Assembly: GCA_905250075.1 (NCBI GenBank)
Contig: CAJNOP010000702.1
Span: 1 to 64,000, forward strand
Length of the DNA: 64,000 nucleotides
Source of the DNA: Rotaria sp. Silwood1
Lineage: Eukaryota > Rotifera > Eurotatoria > Philodinida > Philodinidae
Direction: 5' to 3'
Position 1 is the stretch's first letter; each line of letters begins with the position of its first letter. This document shows positions 46,590 to 58,457 of the stretch, in pieces. The position numbers and the translations under genes were made by a program. The notes under the pieces are model-generated. The model did not search any database, was not told where the DNA came from, and saw nothing but the letters and a program-made list of their open reading frames with translations.

Positions 46590-46870
46590 ACGGTCAATGT
46601 TTACAATTGCCGTAGTATGCTGTAAAGAATCATGTACGCCTGTTGTAAACGGCCACCGCAAAGGGCTGACGTATACGATGCCTTACATTGTTTTCTGACC
46701 AAAGTATACAGCCATCGTATTGTTATGGTAGTGCTTTATGATGAACTTTCACGAACACTGTGTACGGTTGCCGTAATATGCTGTAAAGCATCGTTTACTG
46801 CTGCTGTAAATGGCTAACGTAAACAGTCGCCGTTATTCGCCATGTTTGGTCAGTGAACGACCGTTTACAG
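46590..46870. repeat. ~160-bp tandem repeat rich in TTTACGG/CCGTAAA words
   Basis: GTTTACAATTGCCGTAGTAT and the following GCTGTAAAGAATC (46599 on) recur as GTGTACGGTTGCCGTAATAT and GCTGTAAAGCATC (46760 on). Many short inverted words (TTTACAGC/GCTGTAAA, CGTAAAC/GTTTACG) make the tract self-complementary. No gene. Confidence 0.7.
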
Positions 46871-47687
46871 CCGAGCAGGTTTGATCTGGGTTGCTTTATT
46901 GCATTCGTTTCGTATGTTAATACTTAGTATTGTCGTCAAGATTTTACATGAAAATGTTAAGTGATTCTATTGAAATATACGCGCATTTTTTTATACAACT
47001 AGTAGCTGGCAACTGTTTAGATCGTTTTTTCATTTATTTAAAACGTGTGTTTGTTTAGTACAATCTATTTTTAAATCTTTAAAAAAAGATATACCACCAC
47101 GACAAGGTGCAGGCTTCTTCTTTTTAACAAAATATCGAGACATATATATACGTATATTCGTCTATTCGTCAATGGGAATTATTACTTATCAGTATTTTTC
47201 ATATGTTTATAATATGAACAATTTTTTAAGTGGGCACAATAGAAGTTTTTCTCTACTTGTCTTCAGGTTTTCCTTTCTTGAGGACACATAATCTTATGGT
47301 TGTAGATGATCCTTATAACCTTGTACAAGACACATTTTACGCAAATAAAGTTTTCAATATAATAATAATATTACCAAAACATTCTTTGTCATTATTACCA
47401 AATCAACAACCAAAATCACGAACCGACAACAAAAATCAGTTTTTTAAATTCTAATTCGGTCTTTTTTCGAAAAATTTAAAATTTACTCCGATAATTGTAT
47501 CATGCATCTATGTTTTTACAATTTTACCAAATCTACCTCAATTTATATTTTATATGCATAAACGCAAATGACTACCAAAATTTAGAAAAATCAGTATTGT
47601 AGTAACTTTATTATTCACCAGTCTTATTATTTATTACCTTAATTACTTTTATTCTTTGAATATAAGTCCAAAATCAAGTTATAAACA
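46871..47687. other. Gene-free stretch
   Basis: AT-rich; nothing I can support. Confidence 0.5.
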
Positions 47688-47774
47688 ATATAGAGTAACT
47701 GGAGGTAAATGTATAGAAAAAAATAGTAAACTTCGGTATATTTTTCTATACATTTACCCCCAGTTACTCTATAT
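47688..47774. mobile_element. 87-bp hairpin (miniature foldback)
   Basis: ATATAGAGTAACTGGAGGTA with AATGTATAGAAAAA is followed by a ~17-base loop and its almost perfect inverse, TTTTTCTATACATTTACC then CCCAGTTACTCTATAT. Ends are TA-rich, consistent with insertion at TA. Too short to code. Confidence 0.8.
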
Positions 47775-50700
47775 CTCCTTTTATGACATATCAAGCCGTG
47801 TTCTCATAGCGATATAAGATCAATTTATAGATGTTTCACTACTCTACACTGACCAAAGAAACAATTGGTTACCTAACTGCATGTAGTTTAAGTGATTTTT
47901 CGAATTTGAAAAGAACAAAAGTGTTTTAAAAACATGGCAACATAACACACAAGTACTCATGAATAATGTGATTGAATTTTACAAAAAAACGTTTTGTCAG
48001 ATTCTTTTTCCGACGTACCTACATGACATTCATTAATGATAGTCAAAAAATTTCACGTAATTACAACGCAAATCTCATACTTTTTTTTTTGCACAAGATA
48101 CCTACTGTCCATGTATCATTTACAGTTGCTATTCTACACAAAAAGCAATTTTTTTTTGAACCCAAAAAAAAACGATGGCGAAAATGAATTAGATGTCTTA
48201 CCTTTTTGCGACAGTGCTTCTGAAATTTAGTCAAAATCGGTTTGTTTTCCTATTTAAAATTTTCACGATATTTTTTATATTTACTAATTTGTTTAAAAAA
48301 AAGGCCCTTTCACATTAAAATCGACTTCACAGAAAGTAACTATAGAGGAAAATGATGTCATTATTTTACTAAATAATGCACACTATTTATAGACCGCCTT
48401 CCTTTGTCGAACTGTAAGATATTTTCTTAACAGAAAGCAAACAAAAAGAAAAAAACTTGGCGCACAATGCTGAATTACCTAGCACATAAAAAAAGACAGT
48501 TTATGAGCGTGTTACACACTTAACTGTTCGATTTCTGTTTTTGTCTTAAACACAGAGGGCTGCACAAATACGAGTACATTTTGTACTCTGAACTGGATAT
48601 GACTCTCAAAAATTCAGAATTCAAGATTTCACTACATCAAATTCATCCGCACAGCCGCACTCAAGAATTATTTCAATCACTCTCACCCACACTCACTCCC
48701 CTCCAGAACGCAAAATTTAAGAATTCGTTCCATGTACTGGCATACACTGTCATTATACATGTCACTACATAAGGCAATGATAATACAAATTGTACTTCTA
48801 CTTGCATATTTGTATAAAAGTTATAACACAATTTTACCAGAGTTGACTATGGTCTGGTAAGGTCTAGCAAGATCTACTTAGGCTTTCTAGGGTCTTTCCA
48901 GTCTTGCTATGAATGTGTGTCTGTTTCCATCCTCACCTTCATCCTCAGGGAAGAAACTGCGTGTGTATGTACTTTCACTCTCATCCTCAAGAAGATCCTA
49001 ATAGACCCTAGTAGACCTTAGCAAATAGTATCAAAAGTATTGGTAAATGTGATGAAAACTGAATTAGTTTAAAAGTCATTATTTTTGAATTACTTCATAA
49101 TTGATTTACGTCATCCAATGTATTTGTTAGAAGGTCTGTTTCATACTGAAGACGTTTTCGTGCTTTGGATTTTCTACCGCATTAAGATAACGGATGCAAG
49201 TCTCACGTCACTTACATTTATTATGTGTATGATTGATGTTATCTGTGGTACGTCACGCTGTTCAGAATATTTCTACGGGTGACAACACCAAAACTGCGGT
49301 CGATCGATAGATCCGCAAAGTCACCCAGGAATGCTTCTTTTTGATAGCTCGCATGTTGTAAAAACATGATTAACAAAGCTACAGAACATAGAAACTCGAA
49401 ATTGAGTCAAAGAAGAAAATTATGTAAGAACGTGAACTACTAGTATTTAGCTACCAAACTGAAAAGGTTTTTAGACAATTGATTAGGCTTAAAACGAATT
49501 GATAGTAGATTGTACCACAGTACATGGAATGAATTCTTGAATTCTGGACTCTGGAGCCCTATACATATAGTTGTGAGAGTACATGTTATCGCAGTATATG
49601 GGTACGTGAATACATGAGTGAATAACAGGACAAATTGTACTTGCACTTGCGTATCTCTCTTTTGACCCTAGTTCCAACCATAATTCTAATTGCAATTACT
49701 ATAAATCACATTTATATTTTTAATTCGTACTGGATATTCTTTAGATATAACTCCTGTTTGAGTTGTGACTAGTCTTGATTATATGATGAATAGTCAAATT
49801 ATAAATAGGACTAAATTTTAATTACGACTATTTACGATATGTACAGAATGAGAAAGGATACAGAGATAGAGAGAAAATTAATGGAATGCGATTCACTGTT
49901 AAAACAACAACATATAATTATTCATCATGAACTTGTCAACTGATTTACTCTCAGCTCTATCAATAACAAACGGTAATGACATTAATAATATTTGTTTAGT
50001 TGCTAATCAATCTTCTACGGTTATTTACAAATTCACAGACTTTGAATGAATCGTAATATTTATCTATTGTTTTTATTTTCAATACATACGTTGATTTGAT
50101 TTTGTTTTCATGCAATTATTTCAAACAACAATCGTGAAGTTCGAAACTCTCATTGCGTTCCATTTATATGTCGAAGATGAGAAAAGTAATTTATCAATAA
50201 AATAGTTTTTTTGTAACTGTCTGTCAATTAAGATTCTGATGAAAATGAAGATGCTAATTCGCTGTAAAAATTAAAAATGCTACTTACACAAAATACTATG
50301 TATTTCTTAATTCATTATAGATGCAGAGGTATCAATCAGTACTCATGCCGAAAATATTTAATCTTAGTTTGATACAAATGGGGTCATAAAAAAATAAGCG
50401 TACTTTTATAGTAAATCATAAAAAGATTGAATTCTTTTATGTATGAGTGGGTAGAAAATGTGAATATCGTATTTATTTCTCAATTATATGTTCGAAGAAC
50501 AATGAAGAAAAAAAACGAAACAGCGAAAGTAACACAAAAAAGGACAGTTTTGTTTTCCAACAGATCACACAACAAAATATAAAAAGTATTTCTCAAATTC
50601 TTTCTTTCACATAAATAGGAGGTTTTTCAAAATGTATTCTTTTTTTGCGTTCAACAAATGTTTATAACAAAAAGGCGTATCACCTATTCAATAAGCGGGA

Positions 50701-51360
50701 ACACAATATACGATTTAGATTTTCAATAATTACAGATGACGTGTTTTAGGAAATTATAGAATATGATAGAAATTTATTAACCAAAGTTGAAATCGATCAT
50801 GTTTTTCTTCGAATCGTATCAATCACTTACAACATATTATCGATAGAATTTCAAAAATATTCTATATGAATTATATTATATTCTTGACGTTTAACACTTT
50901 TTTTATCTTTGCTTTTATATTTCATTGTCTGTGGTTTGTACAGGAGAAAACCAGTGAAAATTATTGACGACTATACAATGTCATTTCGTCGTCAATTATA
51001 TTTCATATGGTTATTTAATACATCAAGCAACATAATTTTTTTATCTGCCAAAAACTTTGCAAAAGTAATTGACAACAAACTTTGATTTTTCAATATCTTG
51101 TAAATAAACGGAAATAGACCAAAAATTAAATAAAATGATGCACCCACATTCGAAAATTACTTATTGCATTGTTCTTCTCTATTTTTACTTTAGTCATTTA
51201 ATAATTCAATTTCTAACGATAAGATGATAAAAACTATATTCTTGCTCTTCAAATTTCTCTATTGCCTTTCACGTTCTGTCGAACGCAGTTCTTATTCGGT
51301 CCATCAAACTTCTATGCCTCTATAGTATATTTAGTCTAAATAAAAACTCTTATATATATA
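47775..51360. other. Gene-poor region with dispersed short repeats
   Basis: No gene supported in 3.6 kb. Words recur between 48580-48800 and 49510-49660: AAGAATTCxTTCCATGTACTG occurs in opposite orientation at 48720 and 49535, and ACAAATTGTACTTxxACTTGC in the same orientation at 48786 and 49630. These indicate fragments of one repeat family. Decayed GT/CA pairs with CATCCTCAAGA ends occur at about 48910-49000. Confidence 0.5.
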
Positions 51361-52430
51361 TTCCCCTGATCAAAAATAGTGTCACTTGATATTTTCAATA
51401 TATCATTACTATAAATTAACATTTTGACAAAATTAATTATATATTCTGATAGCCTGCGGAATTCTCTACAACTCTATATGTAGATGCTTTGGATTGCACC
51501 TATCCACTAGAAATAAATTCAAGTATAGTAAAGGTACCCTCATCATCAGATTCTCCGAAGATGCACTTTTTCTTCTGTTTCATCCGTTTTTTTTTCTTAT
51601 CTTATTTTTGCATATAGAAACAAGTTAGTACAAAATTAAGTATGCAATCTGAAAGTGCATCAAAATAGCACTGAAGAGGAAAATTTTGAGATGTCCAAGG
51701 GAGATGTGACAGCTTATTTTCATACGCATATGTAATCGTTTTTATCTACAGAGCATAAAGGTAAGAATAATGAGTAACGATTGTTTTCTTTCTTTTCAAA
51801 TGCTATATACGTGATCGTTCTCTGACTTTTGACTTTTCTTTCTATTTTCTTGCGAATATAATTTAGTTGGATACATCAGTTTATAACGTAGTGTTGTGGA
51901 TGACTATCCGCCTGTTGGTCTGGATCTCAATGCTGTTGAGAATGTTTTTGGTCTTGGATGAATCGGTATATGCAAAGGAATTACCCAAACTCTCAACAAC
52001 ATTTAGAGCGTTTAGTTGAGCAAACATGGAATACGATTCCACAAAAGGTCATACGTGATTATAGAAATAATATACCAAATATTTGTAGTCAAGTAATAGC
52101 TAATAATGGCTGGCAAAGCACAACGTGATAAAGACTTTCAGCTTGCATACTTAATTTTGTACTAACTTGTTTCTATATGCAAAAAAAAGATAAGAAAAAA
52201 AAAACGGATGAAACAGAAGAAAAAGTGCATCTTCGGAGAATATGACGATAAGGGTACCTTTACTGTACTTGAATTTATTTCTAGTGGATAGGTGCAATCC
52301 AAAGCATCTATATATAGAGTTGTAGAGAATTTCACAGACTATCAGAATATATAATTAATTTTCTCAAAATTTTAATTTATAGTAATGATATATTGAAAAT
52401 ATCAAGTGACACGATTTTTGGTCAGGAGGA
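51361..52430. mobile_element. Tc1-type transposon relic with ~298-bp terminal inverted repeats
   Basis: The left repeat (51361-51658) and right repeat (52133-52430) are nearly perfect inverses. Outer ends are TTCCCCTGATCAAAAATAGT and, inverted, TCCTCCTGACCAAAAATCGT. TA dinucleotides flank both sides, as for Tc1/mariner insertion. The interior keeps only the transposase C-terminus on the + strand (about 51905-52125): PPVGLDLNAVENVFG (the LNPIENxW block with the last catalytic Glu), then after a frame change NYPNSQQHLERLVEQTW and VIANNGW. The catalytic core upstream is deleted, so the copy is non-autonomous. Confidence 0.9.
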
Positions 52431-55235
52431 TACCTACATTGCACATCATAAAAAATGAACAGAACAATAAATAATAGGAATTGATGTCTTACTAATTAAA
52501 GAAAAGATTCACTAGATAATAGAGCGAGAGCGACAGATACACTAATTTTTTTCATTTTACTGTAAAAAATAAAGATTTCTAAAGGTTGAATTAGGAAATA
52601 TTTTGTCTTAAAAAAGAATATATCATTTTGTTTTACTTTCGTAAATATGTATTTCAATCGATTTTCTCTACTGAACGAAATTTGTCTTCATCTTTATCAA
52701 TAGGACAGACGATTTAACAATTTTTGACAGGCTGCGCATCACAATCTTCTTACTTCTACAAATATTCTATTAAAGATAGAAAGAGACGAAAAAAACAAAA
52801 CTTTCAATCAAGTTCTATTTGAAGAACAAAAATGTTATATTATACATTTACAAAAACATGTTATTAAAATCAAAAGATATTATCTCTTAAAAAATAATTT
52901 TTGAACAAAATTGTTGTAGAAAAAAGATAAAGATTGAAGAAGAAAGTGTTTTTTACTTCTTCTGTTTACTTTCTAAAACGATCTTACATAATCAATATTT
53001 CAATATTTTCTTCAAAATGTGTATCCACTGTTAACAAACAAATGAGGAAAAATATAATAAAAGTAAAATACGAACCAAATTATATTAATTTATCTGTGTG
53101 TGTTTGTTTATATACAAATGATTCTGTTTTGTTTTTGTCTTTTCTATATGAATTCCAGTTAATCGATCTTTTAAAACGTTCTTTTTGTCTGATATGTATG
53201 AAGAAAACGAATATAATATGTTTTTTTTCCTTTCTTTCTTTTCTTTTGGTCTTCTAATATTATTTAGCAAAAAAAAGAAAAACTATTGAGTGCGATTTCC
53301 TTTTAATAACATGTCAAGAAAGAAAAGAAGAAAAAAACATATTCGAATATTGTTCTAAAATGGTTTATGTATATTTTATTTGTATATTAAAAAACGATCA
53401 TATAGAGAGTGTGCATAAATTAAGAGAAAGATCTTTCTTCAAAATAAAAAACATAATAATTGCATTTACTTATCATCGCGTTTTTTTCATTTAGATTTAT
53501 CTATTTTAACATCGATTTATTCAAATACGAAATAGTTAAATACAAGGAAAACAATTATTAGTATTTTATTTCTTTTCAATTAGATTATTCTTCTTTATAT
53601 GAAAATGTTATAGAAACAATTGTTTTAAAAACAAATTTTTTTGTATTAATATCAAAAGTCTGTTGATTTTATTCGTAATGCTCATATTTTCATATAAATA
53701 ATTGCATTTACATTATCATCGCGGATGGGTGAGTGTGGATAGAAACGATATCGTCCGCTACTTTGTTTCACTCAATATTCCTATTTTTTTGTATATATTA
53801 TATTTCACTAAATGACATAGTTATGGTGAGGTAAGTACTCTCGAAGTTCATCGCACAGTCCCTCGAACAGTATTCAACTGAGCTTGTGACAAGCTCGACT
53901 GTTTCCTACAGCTGCATCTATAGGAATCGCCATTGTGTACTGATTTTCAGCATCATTTCTTTCTAATAAATTTTTCATTACAATGATGAAATCGACACCA
54001 TTTTTTGCCATGTTTTTTATTCCATAGGCAGGGCTTTACACTACGTCTTTCAATCATAAGCAAAACAACAAGATCGTAAGTATTGGCTAACATTAATAAA
54101 GAATAGGAGAAAAAAAATAATAAAAAGTAAATTTGATAAATCATAAACTTAATATTGTGTTATCTTTTGATACAGTTGTTGATTGATTATAGTAGTTTAT
54201 GCAGATGTTCAACACGTGTTTGTTTCAGTATGCTGCCGATTATTAGAGCAGCTTACATCTATACAACATGCTCGAGCCTTCAAAACTGCTAGTCGAATAT
54301 ACAAAAAGAAATAAACTAATATCCACAGATATTCCTTGATATTAGATTAAGCATACGAAAAATATTTCGCCTATTGTAAATTAGCTATGCATAAACTATG
54401 GAATCAATATTTATGATAACAATAGAACTGATCGTGAACATAAGAAATAACATCGATCTCATCCAGGAACTCGTACATAGACGACATACGCAACTAAAAC
54501 CTTACAAAACTAAGAAGAAACTGCTACAATAAATAATTTAAAAATATGTTAATACTCAGGAAAACTGAGTATTCCTGAATTAACCTTCTGAAAGCAATAT
54601 GATTAGTTTTCTCAATAGAATTCGTTATCTAAGTAATATTACACTCACTACATAAACGAGCATTTTCAATGCGCGAAACCGAACTATGTCTCCATAGCTT
54701 CAACGAACCGACTTCAAAGAGAGATCAAGATTCAAAGAAACTAAAAATGGAGAAAATCTCACCGCTTCAACCATCAATTTTTCTTATTTTCTAAATCTTG
54801 CAAATAATTGAACGTTCTCTTAGCGTTCCAGCTATCAAAAATATTCAAGTCTTAAACTATCTGATAAGACTCTAAAGCAAGGTGAAACAGTGAGGATAGT
54901 TTAGTTGGCCGAGTATCTCTGCTTTGCTTCAGAACTTTAGCATAACTCGCGATGGTTGACTCTAATATAAGTTGTCACAGAAGTTTTAATAAACACCGTA
55001 GAATCAGATATGAATTTTATTTTATTTTATTTAAAATAATATGGATGTAAACTATATACGTATTTTGAAAAGCAACTACAGAAGTTTTTCTTTTTCTATT
55101 TCTTTATAAACATTCTTTATCAAATTTATGAAATTGTTAGTCATAATCGCAATTTTGTAACAGAGAATAATCAAGAAAAAGAAAAATATGAAGTTTTGTT
55201 CAATGACATTATGAGTGATTTTTGTTTAAAATCAT
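52431..55235. other. Gene-free AT-rich stretch
   Basis: No supported gene in 2.8 kb. A GGATGGGTGAGTGTGGATAG patch near 53724 is the only telomere-like trace. Confidence 0.5.
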
Positions 55236-55432
55236 TATTTTGGTATAGTGTATTCTTTCTCTTGTAATGTCATTACAAACATAGATGGTGATGATGCTGT
55301 TAGTGCTGTATAAAATGATTCATTCATACCATAACATTCTAATTGATCTGTGAATTTTGCATTATCCCAACTATTTAAAATGTATTGAATGAAACCTAAT
55401 CTATTAATTACAATAGTTTGTTTATCTCACTT
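55236..55432 (-). pseudogene. Orphan C-terminal exon, family not recognised
   Basis: On the minus strand an open frame reads DKQTIVINRLGFIQYILNSW, then DNAKFTDQLECYGM, NESFYTALTASSPSMFVMTL and QEKEYTIPK before TAA. The composition (balanced charged and polar residues, Trp, Cys) is protein-like and stands out from the surrounding low-complexity DNA. No in-frame ATG near its start, no convincing upstream exon, and no recognised domain. It is probably the last exon of a gene whose remainder was lost. Confidence 0.4.
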
Positions 55433-56659
55433 TTGCATAGATTTGTGTTCTTATGATTTAATCAAGTATAAATTTGCTTGCAAACAGGAACAAGTCAATG
55501 GTAGAAACAGGTTCATCTAGATCTAAGTTAATTCAATTATATTTTCTCTAGGTTAAGATATATTTTATATCCCAACAATAATGAACCTGGGTAAACTGAA
55601 GTATATATCGTTAAATAAATATTATGATATTAGTTTGACTGAAATATGGAATCTGGTTCATTTCTTAATTGTTAAAAACTAGAGAAAAAATTTCATTTTA
55701 TGAAAATTATTAGACAATCTATCTGTATTCTTACATGTTACTAGTACAATTGAATTGAGACATTATTATGTGCATGATATTATATTCACATTTATTCTGT
55801 TTATATAAAAATTAACGTTTTATAATATATAATCTATTTACATGTATTTCGTTATTCCAACTGATAGCTATTATAATATACAATAATCATAAATAGTTTT
55901 CTTTTCTATGGCTTATACTCTTTTACATCGTATTTATTCGTCATATTAAGGTATCAAATATATATAATAAAAAATGAATAAGAAAGAAATGATCTGTTAT
56001 TGACTATGTATGCACTAAGCGTGATAAACAAGTATATCAGTTAATTAGATTATTTTTTGCTTAGAGAGAAGAGTTAGATTTTCGCTAACGAAATGAATTG
56101 TAGTTGGATGTAACTATTATTCATTTTTTTTTCATTCAAACATTATGCTAAATATATAAGATGTTAATATTGAAACAGCACCAACAAAACATAAATACAA
56201 GAAGAATAAAATATAGTAATTCAATAACATATGAGAAGAAATGCTAATGCAAACAATTCAAAAATCTAATACAATATGAAAATCCTCAAAATAAATGAAA
56301 AAAATGAAAATCCACATTACAATCTTTACATATAATTAGGATATGCTATGGCTGTTATAAGAGAGCACTCATCAGCTCATCGAAGAATCGAAGCACTTGA
56401 CAAATTTAAATTTTTGATTTAATATTTTCATTTTGTTCAACATCATCGAAAACCTCTACATCCAAATTTTTAGCACATTTGGTCGAGATGGTGAAAAGTT
56501 ACCTCAATTTTACTATGGAGAGGTCTTATAAGAACTGAAAAGGTTATTTGGAAAATTTTATTAAAAATCGATCCTGTAAAGTTGAAGTTTTTTTTTTGAA
56601 TAGCAAAAAATTAACAAAATTTTTCGTAATCATTTTACAATTATTATATTGATTCCAGT
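55433..56659. other. Gene-free stretch
   Basis: AT-rich; nothing I can support. Confidence 0.5.
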
Positions 56660-57080
56660 ATGAGCAAAAGAAAACGACAAAGAAATCCTAGGATGGATGA
56701 TTATAATGATGATGAGAAGAAGAAAAAGTTACAACGTTTTTCTCCCTTCATAATAATCACAATTAAGATAGACAAGTAATTCATGCATAAATGATTTTAT
56801 TTTTTCATTATTATCGTTCATTCTATCTAAGAAATTTGGTTACTCAATTTGAAGGTCTTTTAAATGAAATTATTTATGAAATGTTTGAATATCTCGATGC
56901 TTATCATCTTTATGATATGTTTTTTAGTCTTAATTTACGACATCGAAATCTTTGTATTCATTCAAATTTTCCAATAAAAGTCAATACCTCATCTTTATAT
57001 AAATCAACTTTTTCATATTATTCTATTCATTTCATTATACCTAATAAACATCATATTAATTCAATTCATTTATCAGCTCT
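56660..57080 (+). pseudogene. F-box protein, N-terminal fragment truncated at a telomere-like hairpin
   Basis: Exon 1 (56660-56775) gives MSKRKRQRNPRMDDYNDDEK, a basic/acidic start typical of bdelloid F-box genes. A 56-bp GT..AG intron follows, and exon 2 (56832 on) reads LVTQFEGLLNEIIYEMFEYL then DAYHLYDMFFSLNLRHRNL, an F-box, followed by FPIKVNTSSLYKSTFSYY and FIIPNKHHINSIHLSA. Homology stops at GCTCTTGG, where GATGTGGGTGTTGATGAAGAG begins (about 57083). The leucine-rich remainder (usually ~450 residues) is absent beyond it. A stop inside the hairpin would end the product after about 150 residues. Confidence 0.8.
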
Positions 57081-57120
57081 TGGGATGTGGGTGTTGATGA
57101 AGAGATTACACATACCCTAG
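57081..57120. repeat. Telomere-like hairpin, short
   Basis: GGGATGTGGGTGTTGATGAA, then GAGATTACACATACCCTAG. The linker TGAAGAGATTACACA matches the family consensus; it marks the end of the F-box fragment. Confidence 0.75.
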
Positions 57121-57305
57121 TCTCTTCAATTTTTCTCTGTTCTGACAGTTGCATGTCACGACATGTGAGTGATGCTTTCCTGTAACAAACGTTGAAGTGC
57201 AGCTACGAATTATTAAGAAGACCATAAAAACAAACAGTTTCAAATAAATGTGTTTAGAAAGTAATCTGAAGTTTCTTCATTTAAATTATGGATGGCAATC
57301 GAACC

Positions 57306-57548
57306 CAGCAGTGTCACATATCCAAGATTTTGGAGATGCCACCATGTCTCCCGCGGGAGATGCCGCATCACGCGCCAGAGATGCGGGTGTGGGTGTGGGG
57401 GATGCGCATCTATAAAGGAGATCTTACATCTCCAGTGGTGAATGACCACATCTCTCGAGTGTGGGTGTCGCGTCTCCCGCTGGAGACGCGGCATCTCCCA
57501 CGGGAGATGTGTTGGCATCTCCAAAATCTTGGATATGTGACACTACTC
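57306..57548. mobile_element. 243-bp hAT-type MITE with 8-bp target-site duplication
   Basis: The element begins CAGCAGTGTCACATATCC and ends inversely with GGATATGTGACACTACTC. It is flanked on both sides by ATCGAACC (57298-57305 and 57549-57556), a perfect 8-bp direct repeat. CAG-type ends plus 8-bp duplications are the hallmark of hAT transposons. The arms continue inwards (AAGATTTTGGAGATGCCA) with internal CTCCCGCGGGAG-type palindromes. The centre contains TGTGGGTGTGGG. No coding capacity. Confidence 0.9.
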
Positions 57549-57876
57549 ATCGAACCAAATGAAAACATAAAGAATCAGTTTCGAAGGAAAGTAACGCTGG
57601 CAAAAAATGTTAATGCAATATTTTTTTTTCAGTTCAAGTAATCTTCAGAATATTTTCTTACTTCTTTTTTATGCTCACGGCTTGTTCAACAATTGTAAAA
57701 ACCTAAATTATCGAATGAATTAATTAACATCTGGACTGGTGTCAGATTGCAAAATCAATCGCGTCGTTGTTTCTAAACATCTTCCACGTGAAAGAAAAAA
57801 TATATTTTGTTTTCAATTCGAATTGCTTATGCTGTAAAACAAAATTTTTGCTTCCATAACTTTTTCTCTGTATGAA

Positions 57877-57922
57877 GTGTGAGTCAAGAGAAGATATACG
57901 TGTACATCCAGACGCACGCCCT
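57877..57922. repeat. Decayed telomere-like hairpin
   Basis: GTGTGAGTCAAGAGAAGATA followed by TACGTGTACATCC. It has the same GTGAGTCAAGAGAA linker as the array about 180 bp downstream, with only vestigial arms. Confidence 0.5.
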
Positions 57923-57975
57923 TGGAGACATAAGAAGATTTTGGAAAAAAAACAAGGATATTTGGTAGAGATTGG

Positions 57976-58225
57976 GATGGTGTGGATGTGGATGTGGGTT
58001 TGGGTATGGGTGTGGGGTGTAGGTGTGGAGTGTGGGTGTGGGTGTGGGGTGTGGGTGTGAGTCAAGAGAACACACTCTTGAAGTACACCGACAACCATAC
58101 CCACACCCACACCTACACCCACCCACTCCCACACCCCCCACACACACACCCACACCCCCACACATCCACACCCACATACCCACTATACACCCACACCCAC
58201 CCACACCCACACCCCACACCCTCAA
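57976..58225. repeat. Large telomere-like inverted array
   Basis: The G-rich arm (57976-58057) of GGTGTGGATGTGGATGTGGG variants is followed by linker AGTCAAGAGAACACACTCTT and GAAGTACACCGACAAC. The C-rich arm (about 58094-58222) is of CCCACACCCACACCTACACC variants and ends at CCCTCAAGG. Confidence 0.92.
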
Positions 58226-58327
58226 GGTTTCTAATATAGGCTAGCGTGTTTTCTTTGAAAGAGAAAAGGGTCAAACCATAGGCACACCCACAAAATCCAT
58301 CGTTGTTTTATGTTTTTTAAATCAATT

Positions 58328-58457
58328 TGGGTGTGGGTGGTGAAGAGAAATACATGTACACTCAGCCCACACCCCTTCCCCACTCCTACAACCATACATT
58401 CGCACACAACTCATACCAACAGCCATACCCACATCCATCTCACACCCACACTGCACC
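58328..58457. repeat. Telomere-like inverted array
   Basis: GGGTGTGGGTGGTGAAGAGA, linker AATACATGTACACTCAG, then CCCACACCCC and a long degenerate C-rich arm to CTCACACCCACACTGCACCC. Confidence 0.85.

Noticed and set aside
49926-50049. Short frame starting MNLSTDLLSALSITNGND
   Set aside because: Only 40 codons, no splice or homology support that I can recognise.
52934-53257. 107-codon open frame in AT-rich DNA
   Set aside because: Composition is low-complexity Phe/Leu/Ile/Lys from poly-T/A tracts, with no motif or splice context.
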